Shown in pieces: positions 9,071 through 16,981 of a stretch of 16,981 bases of DNA. The DNA is from Temnopleurus reevesii. Its lineage: Eukaryota > Echinodermata > Echinoidea > Temnopleuroida > Temnopleuridae. Numbering within the stretch: the first letter of the stretch is position 1; every line of letters begins with the position of its first letter. The notes under the pieces were generated by a model, which was given only the letters and a program-made list of their open reading frames with translations, was not told the DNA's origin and ran no database searches. The translations under genes were made by a program, and so were the position numbers. The stretch covers positions 33,500-50,480 of the forward strand of contig BQKZ01002535.1 of NCBI GenBank assembly GCA_036244855.1. The letters run 5' to 3'.

Positions 9071-9306
9071 ATGCACGCACCCAGGATTTTTATACCCGGG
9101 GGGGGGGGGGGAGGGCTGAGCACAAATTTGGCGCATCATCCCATCCCGGCTGAGCTGACAAGCAATTAAAGAAATAGAGTTGACAAGGAAAAAAAGATCT
9201 TCACCTCAAATTCGGCGCCCCTCTATCAACAATTTTGCGTCCTTCTTTAAACGAGTTGGCACCCCTTTTCAGCAATTTGGTGCCCCCCCCCTCCCACGGT
9301 GCGTAG
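9071..9306. repeat. G/C-run dispersed repeat with ACGCACC ends
   Basis: It starts ATGCACGCACCCAGGATTTT, has 14 G at 9098-9111, 9 C at 9283-9291, and ends ACGGTGCGT, so ACGCACC is present as a short inverted end. In between, GGCGCC, TTGCGTCC, GGCACCCC and GGTGCCCC motifs recur at roughly 30-40 bp, each after an AATTT-type stretch. This is the same style of repeat as at 510-760. Confidence 0.4.
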
Positions 9307-10064
9307 ATGAAGAAGAATTGCAATCTGTGATGTGGTGTGTGCTTGCAGACTCTGTATCATATGGACGACAGTGGTCTGTGCCTACAGACTAGTTTTGGCG
9401 CTGGATTTCGCGCAAAAGCGTTCTCAAACGTGAATGAAATACATGTATGGTAGCAAGCCATAATATGGCTACCATGAGGTATTGTTGGACTCTGACCCTA
9501 AACCATGTGGACTGGGCAAAATGGTTGTGCCTTGATTATCTATAAATTCCTTTTCCACGTGTGAGTATCCAATGCTTTCAAAGTATGTACTCTTTGTTAT
9601 TTGTTTTCTTTAATCATGGCAAAGGCGAACAGCATTTTTTTTTCAAGGCGCAGGAATCCTATGCAACTCCAAATGCAAACCCTGCTTTCACATTATTTTA
9701 GGTTGATAGAATATGGGCCACACACTTGACAATCTGCTACACTGAACATACTGAATACCACGTAATGGTATACAGACTTACGTTTCATACCAAACAATAT
9801 GTTTTCCTACTTTAATAAAGATTACAAACAATAAAAAAAAATGCACGCTTACCATTGAACCTGGATAGATGTACTCTGCGTTTTATAGCTCCCAGCTGAC
9901 ACAATGCAGCTCGATCGACCTTTGCACGTACCCGATGACTAGCAAAAATAATTTTCATACCACAACAATGTTGCTATATCAACACGTTCGAGGTCTACTA
10001 AAAATTCAATTTCAAAAATGATTCTGTATTGACTCTGTATGAGTCATAAACCAAAGAGCTTGTA
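9307..10064. other. Intergenic or 5' intronic, nothing recognised apart from the TATA candidate
   Basis: AT-rich DNA without a supported coding frame or RNA gene. The candidate minus-strand TATA box is listed separately. Confidence 0.4.
9881..9887 (-). promoter_or_regulatory. Candidate TATA box for the sulfotransferase-like gene
   Basis: The minus strand reads GCTATAAAACGC, followed about 30 bp later by a pyrimidine-rich start-like sequence (CATCTATCC, TTCAATG) and then GGTAAGCGTG, a good splice donor. With the acceptor at about 8266, this could be the promoter and a very short noncoding first exon spliced over about 1.6 kb to the ATG exon. It is inferred from position only. Confidence 0.22.
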
Positions 10065-10758
10065 TGCCCCTGTCACAAGTCATAGAAGCCCGGAAGCAAC
10101 GACTCTTTCTTCGGAGACAGTTAAAGGGGAATTACACCCAAACAATAATGTACGATCAGTAAATGAAGAAAAATCAGATGAACAAACTGTGAAAATTTGA
10201 GCAAAATCGGATAATCCATTCAAAAGTTATGAATTTTCAAAGTTATCATTTCCACCTGTGCTGGGCATCCTTGAATTGGCATGCGTATAGCTAATTAGCA
10301 TAATCTGTGATGTCATACATGGAGAACTCCTCATTCACTTTGTATATAAATTTATTGAAAATGGATCAATATCATATTTCAAATGAGGAATCAACACCGT
10401 TCTTTCTGGAATGCTTGCAGAATTGATGTGGCTATGATATATTCAACTGAAGAAACAAAATTTTGTCTACTTTTCTGGAAAAAGAGGAAAATGTGAAATT
10501 TTGTGTACAAAGCGAATGGAGAGTTCTCCATGTTGGCAACCATTTTGTGCCTGTACGTGTGCCAATTTGAGGAGCCCATGAGGGGTGTAAATCAAAACTT
10601 TGAACATTCATAACTTTTGAATGGATTATGCGATTTTGCTCAAATTTTCGCAGTTTGTTCATCTTATTTTTCTTCATTTAATGATAGCAATTTAATGTCT
10701 GAGTGTAGTTCCCCTTTAATCGTGTTGCTTCATACGTCATCACACGTGACCGAGAGCC
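10065..10758. mobile_element. GGAAGCAAC-family inverted-repeat element, split by a nested TTAA element
   Basis: The left arm (10065-10130: GTCACA, CATAGAAGCCCGGAAGCAAC, GACTCTTT) and the right arm (10720-10758: TCGTGTTGCTTC, CACGTGACCGAGAG) are the two ends of the same small family seen intact at 1170-1288 and 11024-11157. Between them lies the foldback element at 10131-10719. About 25-30 bp of the intact family's middle and some of the right arm are missing. Confidence 0.6.
10131..10719. mobile_element. TTAA-flanked foldback element, nonautonomous
   Basis: TTAA at 10131-10134 and 10716-10719 bound 589 bp whose two halves are inverted copies for about 260 bp each. Both contain AAATGAAGAAAAAT, AGATGAACAAACTG, AAAATTTGAGCAAAATCG, ATCCATTCAAAAGTTATGAA and CATGGAGAACT blocks. 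Short open frames here are shadows of the palindrome. It is the same family as 4355-4816. Confidence 0.75.
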
Positions 10759-11023
10759 ACTGCCATACGATTATTGTAAAAACCACCGTTCAATCATCTG
10801 ATCATTATCATTGAAATATTCATAACTTTCTTATTTCTTGTCGGATTTACTTCAAATCTTTTTTTTTTGATCTGTTCGTCTGGTTTTTCTGCTTTTAATA
10901 AAAGAAAGATTTTCCTGGCGCAGGTCAGATCTATGAAAGCTATATTGGGAAAAGCTCGTCAAATTGTAAAAAAAAATGTTCGATTCAAAATTAGAATCAA
11001 ACAACGCTTTGAGTCATGTTTAA
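10759..11023. other. Intergenic, nothing recognised
   Basis: AT-rich filler between two copies of the small GGAAGCAAC family. A short frame at 10867-11106 crosses the next element and is not considered coding. Confidence 0.4.
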
Positions 11024-11157
11024 GCCTCGGTCACATAGGACCCCGGAAGCAACACGATTCACCCCGACTCTTTGTTAATTCACAGTTAACTGCCTCAGAA
11101 CACTGACAACGAGTCGGGGTGAATTGTGTTGCTTCCGGGGCCCTATGTGACCAGGGC
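11024..11157. mobile_element. Small inverted-repeat element, GGAAGCAACA family (most intact copy)
   Basis: This 134-bp element has terminal inverted repeats of about 46 bp. The left arm begins GCCTCGGTCACATAGGACCC and the right arm, read on the other strand, begins GCCCTGGTCACATAGGGCCC. Both go on through CGGAAGCAACAC, TTCACCCCGACTC. It is flanked by TAA and TTA. It folds almost completely, with a short loop containing CACAGTTAACTG. Confidence 0.75.
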
Positions 11158-11340
11158 ATTAGGAGGTGACATAACGGCAACATGACAAAATGCTCCTGCG
11201 AATTTTCATATTGGACTTACGGTATTGCTTTAAAATGCGACATCAGCCTGTTGCTCCTGCTAATTATACCCTGCAAATCGAAAAGTTACTCTGTCGAAAT
11301 GTGTTGCGCAATACTTAAAGGTAGAATACTTCTTTTTCAG

Positions 11341-11470
11341 CCTAAAATTTGACTTTCCAAGATTGTTGTGTTATGTTGAAGAGTACTAAATGTTAGAACT
11401 TATCACCTAAAATTTGACTTTCCAAGATTGTTGTGTTATGTTGAAGAGTACTAAACGTTAGAACTTATCA
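11341..11470 (+). repeat. Exact tandem duplication of a 65-bp unit
   Basis: The units 11341-11405 and 11406-11470 abut. I see a single difference (T in the first, C in the second, at unit position 51). Unit ends are CCTAAAATTTGACTTTCC and GTTAGAACTTATCA. The near identity points to a recent slippage or repair duplication. Confidence 0.95.
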
Positions 11471-12084
11471 CCAATCAATGAAGCACAAGGATTGGTCATG
11501 ATAAGCGCCTTTATAGTTATTCCAATAATAATTATTTTATTCGGGCCTCGAGTTGATGGACCGTGCGTTCGAAATTCAAAACAGCCGTTGATCCCTCGTT
11601 GACCAATAGCGCAAGAGTCTCTCTCAGTGCGTATTCCGCATGGTGTGACAGTGTATTGAAGTACACACTGTATGTGCTCTTACAATGTGGTAATAAGCTA
11701 AGAGTATCGCGATACCGTTGGTGTCAAGATGAATTATGATAGAATAGATTTTTATTTGAATTAAATATTCTGGACTACATTCGACCAAAATACTTCATAA
11801 AGGTTATTATTTATATAATATTGGATGGCAATAAATGGAGTGCAATATTCCCGGTATTTCATGAAATAAATCCATCCAATATGATTATCATTATCTTTAC
11901 ATATACCAGAAGGCTGGTCACTGCTTTGTGCAAGCGTAAAATTGAAGCCGTGCAATATGGCTTAATATTGTACGGCTTAAAACTCTCATATAGATAATAA
12001 TTTGGCATATCCAAGGTACACAGCAAGTTATAAGCATACCGTATGTGTGCAAATGTAGTTTTCTACCTTTAATTGTCTTAGGGA
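11471..12084. other. Intergenic AT-rich DNA
   Basis: No supported gene. A minus-strand frame at 11761-11955 has no recognisable motif and biased AT composition. Confidence 0.4.
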
Positions 12085-12248
12085 ATGTTGCTCAAAAGTT
12101 GCAATTGATCACAGGTTGCAGTTGATCGGAACACGTCAATCAAAATCATTGTTTCATGCGCGTCTTAATGCGCATACCGTGCGCGAATGAAAATGCGCGT
12201 TACAATTTTCAAAGTTGCAGTTGATTTGCAGTTGATTTTGAGCAACAC
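12085..12248. mobile_element. Short element with GTTGCTCAAAA inverted ends
   Basis: ATGTTGCTCAAAA at the left is inverted at the right (TTTTGAGCAACAC). TTGCARTTGAT motifs recur near 12098, 12117, 12214 and 12227 in direct orientation. About 164 bp, no coding capacity. Flanks are TTAGGG on the left and CCCCTTAA on the right, close to an inverted pair. Confidence 0.45.
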
Positions 12249-12369
12249 CCCCTTAAAGGCTGGGTCTGGGCCAGACAAAATTACTTTAACTAAAAATAGG
12301 AAAATCATGTGAATAGATTAGAAAAAAATGAAGTAAATCGGACAATAGATGAAAAAAAAAACACATATC

Positions 12370-12848
12370 GATGGTGAACCCAGGAATTTGACATAGGAGG
12401 GGGGCATCGGCGAGGAAGGGTGTGGGAGGGGATATCTCTTGTTTTTATTCCAAAATATTTGGCGTCCTTTTCTGCATCCCACACAGCTGGTGAGATTGAG
12501 GAAAAAAGGCGCATGTGTTACATCGCCTATGTCAATGGCGCGCAGATGAGCGTCCTGGCGAAGAGTAGGATGCCCCTTTTATACAAACTGTATGTGGACC
12601 CGTCTAATCTTGAATTCGCTATAATGATTTACATCGTGAAGGAAGGTTTGGCGTCTGTCATAGCACATTGATGGACTGCTTATAATATTTATGCACAGTC
12701 ACAATTATTGACACAGCAGTAGGCTTATGGACTATTTAAATCGAAATATGCAAAATCGCAGCTCTGCAAAGAAAAAAAAACACCGAGGGAGAAAATTTAT
12801 AGGGGGCGCGCGTCCTCTGCGCCCCCGCCTGGATCCGCCACCCCTCAG
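12370..12848. repeat. Degenerate repeat with G/C-rich ends, possible decayed transposon
   Basis: The left end has GAACCCAGGAATTT and a G run. The right end on the other strand has GGATCCAGGCGGGGGCGC and CGCGCGCCCCCTAT, a style also seen in the other G/C-run repeats. The frame 12420-12671 inside encodes 83 residues with no family I recognise. It has AT-rich tails and I regard it as chance or relic. Confidence 0.3.
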
Positions 12849-12989
12849 AAGAACAGTCTTATGGCTGAGTAGGGTGTTCCAGCCCATGTGTGGAAAATAA
12901 ATAAATTAAAAAATATATATATATGAATAAATCTAACTGAAGAGTGATTTTCACTCCAGTTGGCAAATATTGGTCAAGTGTTATAACCT

Positions 12990-13262
12990 ATTAATAACAA
13001 TAATACACAACATTTATATAGCGCTTAATACGAAGTGTTTCTACGCGCTCTGTGCATTATTACCCTGCTATAGCATGGCTACCATTGGTGATCACTGCAT
13101 TCAAGGAATTTCTTCATACCGGTACCCATTCACCTCACCTGGGTTTAGTGCAGCACAATGCGGATACATTTCTTTCTGAAGGAAATTGACGCATTGGGTG
13201 GGATTTGAACCTACGACCCTCGGGTTGAAAGGCGAGAGTCAGAACCACTACACCACGACGCC
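12990..13262 (-). mobile_element. tRNA-headed SINE, full length, minus strand
   Basis: On the minus strand the head starts GGCGTCGTGGTGTAGTGG: A box TGGTGTAGTGG at 13255-13245 and perfect B box GGTTCAAATCC at 13211-13201. The anticodon loop reads CTTTCAA, as in tRNA-Glu. The body has CAATTTCCTTCAGAAAGAAA, GGTGAGGTGAATGGGTACC and GAAATTCCTTGAATGCAG, then AAGCGCTATATAAATGTTG and an ATT-rich tail at about 13006-12990. The head is repeated at 15312-15359 because the large duplication begins inside it. Confidence 0.8.
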
Positions 13263-13460
13263 TCCACTTATAGTTATTAAAAATCCGTTTAACCTATAAA
13301 TGCATTTCTTTTTTAATCACTACATGTATTCCCATCTATAATCTTGACAAGTTTTTGCGCTAAAAGATTGAAAATGGGGTTTAAAAAATAAAATAAAAAT
13401 AAATACTTTCGAAGAAGTGCATGACTTATGTTATATTACGTGACCAAACAATATTTGTTC

Positions 13461-13886
13461 AACAGGAGCAGAAAAATAAGATAAAAAGGAAAAATAGAAC
13501 AGTGGGACAACTCAAAATAAAGTTATGACCGTTTAGTTATTGAGACAAATTATTTTATTATCGATTTCATAATTTACTCAAAATTTTAAATAAAATATAT
13601 CCTTTTTTAAATAAAAAGATAGAGATGCAGACCCTCTATTTACATGTTTATATAAGTGCAACTTCTGTATCTTTCTGTAGAAATTATGAATTTCGCACCA
13701 TGAATAGAAATTTACAAAAAAGCTTGTTAGTAGTGCACTCATGACGTCATCAAATTGGCAACAAGTCTTAGAATTTTCACTGATTTGCTCATTTTTTTAA
13801 TCATTGAAAATTCATAACTTTTCAATTACTTGTCCGATTTTCTAAATTTCTTGTTCCGAAAACCAGATTTTTTTCCTGCTCTTGTT
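13461..13886. mobile_element. Inverted-repeat AT-rich element between two SINEs
   Basis: The left end AACAGGAGCAGAAAAA is matched on the opposite strand of the right end by AACAAGAGCAGGAAAAA. Further in, GGGACAACTCAAAATAAAG-TTATGA pairs loosely with CGGACAAGTAATTGAAAAG-TTATGA. About 426 bp, no coding frame. The second copy is at about 15579-16007. Confidence 0.4.
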
Positions 13887-13905
13887 AAAAAAAAGTTCAG
13901 TGTGG

Positions 13906-14780
13906 AAGTGTCGTGGAGTAGTGGTTCTGACTCCCGTCTCTTAACCAGAGAGTCGGAGGTACGAATCCCACCCATGGCGTTAATTTCCTTCAGCAAGAAA
14001 TTCATTCACATTGGGCTGCCGTCTGCCCCGGTGTGAGTGGTGATCGGTTGGAAGTGACCATTCTAGTCAAGTTAGCATTAAAGGGGTACTATTATGAAAA
14101 TACAAGTTGATCTGTATTGATGTATTGTACCATTATCAATACCCTTTTCACTGAAAGAGAGTCCAAATGTGTTTCATATATATTTAATGATATTTGTTTT
14201 TCAATTTTATGTTGGCTTAGTAGGGAACGCCCCTAAAAATTTCTTTCAAATGTCAATCATGTTGTTACATCACAAGAGTCAAGTTTGTTCACCTTTCTAG
14301 ATCATGTTCTGTAAATAACAAAAGGAAATATGTGGATCAATGAAAGGGAATTGGAATGCGCAATCACCGGAATTGAAATCCCTGCATTGATCCACATATT
14401 TCCTTTTGTCATTTACAGAACCAGCTCTGAAACATGATCTAGAAAGGTGAACAAACTTGACTCTTGTGATGTCACAACAGGATTGCAATTTGAAAGGAAT
14501 TTTTAGGGGCGTTCCCTACTAAGCCAACATAAAAATGAACCAAAAATATTATAAAATATATGAAACACATTTGGGCCCTCTTTCACTGAAAAGGGTATTG
14601 ATAATGGCATAATACATCAATACAGATCAACTTGTATTTTCATAATAGTGGACCTTTAAGTGTCATAATTGCAGCACCCCGCTGGAATACTCCCTAGGGA
14701 GTGAAAAATGAGCACACTTTTTATGCTTGCATGTCTGAATCCACTGAACCGGGATGATAATAATAGCTCTTTATTATTGC
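13906..14780 (+). mobile_element. tRNA-headed SINE, plus strand, interrupted by a foldback element
   Basis: A box TGGAGTAGTGG is at 13914-13924 and a B-box-like GGTACGAATCC at 13958-13968, followed by the shared SINE body motif TTAATTTCCTTCAGCAAGAAA. The sequence runs to TTAGCATTAA at 14077, stops at the foldback element, and probably resumes at 14660 with TGTCATAATTGCAGCACC, reaching an AATAATAGCTCTTTATTATT end at about 14780. It is inverted relative to the SINE at 12990-13262. The copy without the foldback is at 16021-16303. Confidence 0.6.
14078..14659. mobile_element. Large foldback element, TTAA flanked
   Basis: TTAA at 14078-14081 and 14656-14659 bound 582 bp. The two halves are inverted copies of each other for roughly 265 bp per arm. 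Shared blocks are ATACAAGTTGATCTGTATTG, TTAGTAGGGAACGCCCCTAA, CAAGAGTCAAGTTTGTTCAC and GGAAATATGTGGATCAATG, around a loop of about 40 nt near 14343-14382. The right arm carries an extra CCAGCTCTGAAA-like stretch. No transposase; any transcript would form a long hairpin. A related arm starts at 16637. Confidence 0.85.
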
Positions 14781-14849
14781 AGGGCCCATTGGGATGACAG
14801 TTTGTAAAAATTGAAGCGGCCACTCTGGATGAATAATGTGCATTGGTAT

Positions 14850-15243
14850 TGTAGCATAACGCATTATACTTGTAGCAAAAGACCCGTAGAGGGCGGTATA
14901 TAATCTAGAAATTGATGTTGAGCTCCGCGCAGGAGCGAGCAATATGAGTGGATTCTTGTGTTAGCTTTCGACAGAGCAAGACGTGTTCATTAAAGTGCTC
15001 AGTATACTCGCAAATATCGAGTAAGTTGTCTTTTATTCTGCTTCTGTGAGTGTGAAATTGGAGCAAGTGAAAGTGTATATCCACGTTGTGCAGTATATTT
15101 CTGTAAAAGAATCCAGCAATATTGTGAGATTTGAGAGAGAAATGGTTTAGAGAGAGTTTAAGAGAGTTCAGAGAGAACTAACAGCGTAACTGGGCTTCAA
15201 GACACTGAGAAACGCTACCCCGACGGAGCCCCGATACGACACA
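14850..15243 (+). mobile_element. Putative solo LTR with 4-bp target duplication
   Basis: The 394-bp segment begins TGTAGCATAACG and ends ATACGACACA (TG...CA). It is flanked by GTAT at 14846-14849 and 15244-15247. The second copy of this region (16364-16367) has a single GTAT and lacks the segment, so it is an insertion relative to that copy. Inside are TATATAA (14897-14903) and ATTAAA (14989-14994), the order expected of LTR promoter and polyadenylation signals. A 4-6 bp duplication fits Ty3/gypsy or BEL elements, but no internal retroviral sequence is present to assign a family. Confidence 0.6.
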
Positions 15244-15311
15244 GTATTGTTATCGATACTATCAGTATTACCACATTAAAAAAAACAATGTACGTCGGCT
15301 AAGACGTCCAN

Positions 15312-16430
15312 GACCCTCGGGTTGAAAGGCGAGAGTCAGAACCACTACACCACGACGCCTCCACTTATAGTTATTAAAAATCCGTTTAACCTATAAATGC
15401 ATTTCTCTTTTCGATATTCAAAAGGTTGAATCACTACATGTATTTACTCCCATCTATAATCTTGACAAGTTTTTGCGCTAAAAGATTGGAAATGGGGTTT
15501 AAGAAATAAAATATAATAAAATACTTTCAAAGAAGTGCATGACTTATGTTATATTACGTGACCAAATAATATTTTTTCAACAGGAGCAGAAAAAAAAAGA
15601 TGAAAAGGAAAAAAATAGAACAGTAGGACAACTCAAAACAAAGTTATGAACGTTTAGTTATTGAGACAAATTATTTTATTATCGATTTCATAATTTACTC
15701 AGAACTTTAAATAAAATATATCTTTTTTTAAATAAAAAGATAGAGATGCAGACCCTCTATTTACATGTTTATATAAGTGCAACTTCTGTATCTTTCTGTA
15801 GAAATTATGAATTTTGCACCATGAATAGAAATTTACAAAAAAAGCTTGTTAGTAGTGCACTCATGACGTCATCGAATTGGCAACAAGTCTTAGAAATTTC
15901 ACTGATTCGCCCATTTTTTTAATCATTGAAAATGTATAACTTTTCCATTACTTGTCCGATTTTCTAAATTTCTTGTTCCGAAAACCAGATTTTTTTCTGC
16001 TCTTGTTAAAAAAAAGTTCAGTGTGGAAGTGTCGTGGAGTAGTGGTTCTGACACCCGTCTCTTAACCAGAGAGTCGGAGGTACGAATCCCACCCATGGCG
16101 TTAATTTCCTTCAGCAAGAAATTCATTCACATTGTGATGTCGTCTGCCCAGTTGTGAGTGGTGATCGGTTGGAAGTGACCATTCTAGTCAAGCACCCTGC
16201 TGGAATACTCCCGAGGGAGTGAAAAACAAGCACACTTTTTACGCTTGCATGTCTGAATCCACTGAACCGGGATGATAATAATATCTCTTTATTATTGTAG
16301 GGCCCATAGGGATGACAGTTTGTAAAAATTGAAGCGGCCACTCTGGATGAATAATGTGCATTGGTATTGTTATTGATACTATCAGTATTACCACATTAAA
16401 AAAAACAATGTACGTCGGCTAAGACGTCCA
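15312..16430. repeat. Large direct duplication, copy 2 (short form)
   Basis: Copy 2 begins one base after the N at 15311 and ends with the same AAGACGTCCA, after which unique DNA (ATAAGTGTGACAACT) continues. Two deletions relative to copy 1 account for the length difference: 603 bp at 16192/16193 with AG microhomology, and the 394-bp LTR plus one GTAT at 16364-16367. Confidence 0.93.
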
Positions 16431-16636
16431 ATAAGTGTGACAACTTTAATTGAGAATACGTAATAATGATTTTGTACTCGGAAAATAAAACGACAACGAC
16501 AGACACTCTAAGATATCTTTTCTTCTTCATTTATTTAAGATCAAATTCAAGAAGCAACTATAAAACTAGAAATTGCAGTTCATCGGTAATACATCATTCT
16601 GAATTAGGTTGATCAACCACTTTTATCCTCCTCTTA
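16431..16636. other. Unique AT-rich DNA, nothing recognised
   Basis: Sequence between the end of the duplication and the last foldback arm. No gene or RNA is supported. Confidence 0.4.
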
Positions 16637-16981
16637 AAGGTCCACTTTTATGACAATGCATGTTGACTTGTGGTGATCTATGTTACCCTTACCATTAACC
16701 TTGTCGATGAGAGAGCTCCCAAATGTGTCCCATATATTTTATAATAATTTTTCTTTATATTTTAGTGAGCCAATTTGGGAACGCCCCTAAAAATTTTCTT
16801 CATATGCAGAGTACTGTATATCATGAGGTCATATACAGTACTATGCATATGAATAGAATGTTTAGCAGCATTTGTCATGTTTGTGGCAATCCCTTGAAGA
16901 GGAACTTATTTTATTTACAAAGGATATTAGAACGTACTTTCACCTGACGTGAACATACCTTGAATCATTCCACAATTGAGC
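16637..16981. mobile_element. Arm of a second large foldback element, runs off the window
   Basis: TTAAAGGTCCACTTTTATGA at 16635 matches the terminal sequence of the element at 14078-14659. Homology continues through CCAAATGTGTCCCATATAT and GGGAACGCCCCTAAAAATTT to about 16797. A 21-bp hairpin (16801-16851) follows. The opposite end is not reached before 16981, so extent is unknown. Confidence 0.6.
16801..16851. repeat. Near-perfect 21-bp hairpin
   Basis: CATATGCAGAGTACTGTATA-T (16801-16821) and its inverted partner (16831-16851) pair with one mismatch around a 9-nt loop CATGAGGTC. It lies inside the foldback arm. The stem is short for a microRNA precursor, so a structural part of the element is more likely. 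Confidence 0.8.

Larger units (their letters stand above)
13215..15310. repeat. Large direct duplication, copy 1 (long form)
   Basis: Copy 1 starts GACCCTCGGGTTGAAAGG inside a SINE head and ends GGCTAAGACGTCCA. It matches 15312-16430 collinearly, at well over 90% identity by eye. It additionally contains the foldback element region (14072-14674) and the putative solo LTR. It lacks a short CGATATTCAAAAGGTTG segment that copy 2 has at about 15413-15430. Confidence 0.93.

Noticed and set aside
12420..12671. 83-residue frame as a gene
   Set aside because: No recognisable family or splice context. It lies in a degenerate G/C-ended repeat.
13194..13262. Functional tRNA-Glu-like gene on the minus strand
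   Set aside because: A and B boxes are good, but the acceptor stem does not pair and the sequence continues into a SINE body. The same holds for the heads at 13908-13975 and 5308-5378.
13830..14036. 68-residue frame
   Set aside because: It lies across the end of an inverted-repeat element and the SINE head, and its copy in the duplication is disrupted.
16801..16851. microRNA precursor
   Set aside because: A 21-bp stem is too short for a typical precursor and it sits inside a mobile-element arm. Left as a structural hairpin pending small-RNA data.

Overview
The window is animal genomic DNA, AT-rich and intron-bearing, and dominated by transposon debris. The mix of TTAA-flanked foldback elements, tRNA-headed SINEs and a spliced sulfotransferase-like gene best fits a marine deuterostome. 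I favour an echinoderm, probably a sea urchin relative, but that is inferred from repeat style and could not be searched.

Only two loci look like real genes, both on the minus strand in the same orientation. The right one is complete in its coding part: three exons (7961-8244, 6826-7034, 5755-6206) join in phase at canonical splice sites into a 314-residue protein. It carries a PAPS-type 5' loop (CVPRAISTAL) and a 3'-phosphate motif (IRNPVRVLHSYR), so it is a cytosolic-type sulfotransferase-like P-loop protein. The left one (819-1093) is the first coding exon of a paralogue, ending at the same phase and the same kind of donor site; its other exons must lie beyond the left edge. The pair is a head-to-tail tandem duplication separated by about 4.7 kb of repeats.

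Layout: 1-800 holds a probable retroelement tail and a C/G-run repeat. 819-1093 is the partial paralogue, with a short inverted-repeat element just upstream of it. 2051-2183 is a small inverted-repeat element. 3088-3476 is a 33-bp minisatellite. 4355-4816 is a TTAA-flanked foldback element. 5139-5378 is a SINE lying downstream of the complete gene. 5755-8265 is the complete gene. 8270-9900 is its upstream region, with candidate core promoters on both strands. 10065-10758 is a small element split by a TTAA element. 11024-12848 holds small repeats. 12990-16430 is a complex nest of SINEs, a foldback element, a putative solo LTR and a large direct duplication whose two copies meet at a single N (15311). 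16637 to the end is one arm of another foldback element.

I found no multi-gene system. The most informative part is 13215-16430. The two near-identical copies look like two haplotypes laid end to end, and comparing them shows one copy with and one without a foldback element and a 394-bp LTR-like insertion.
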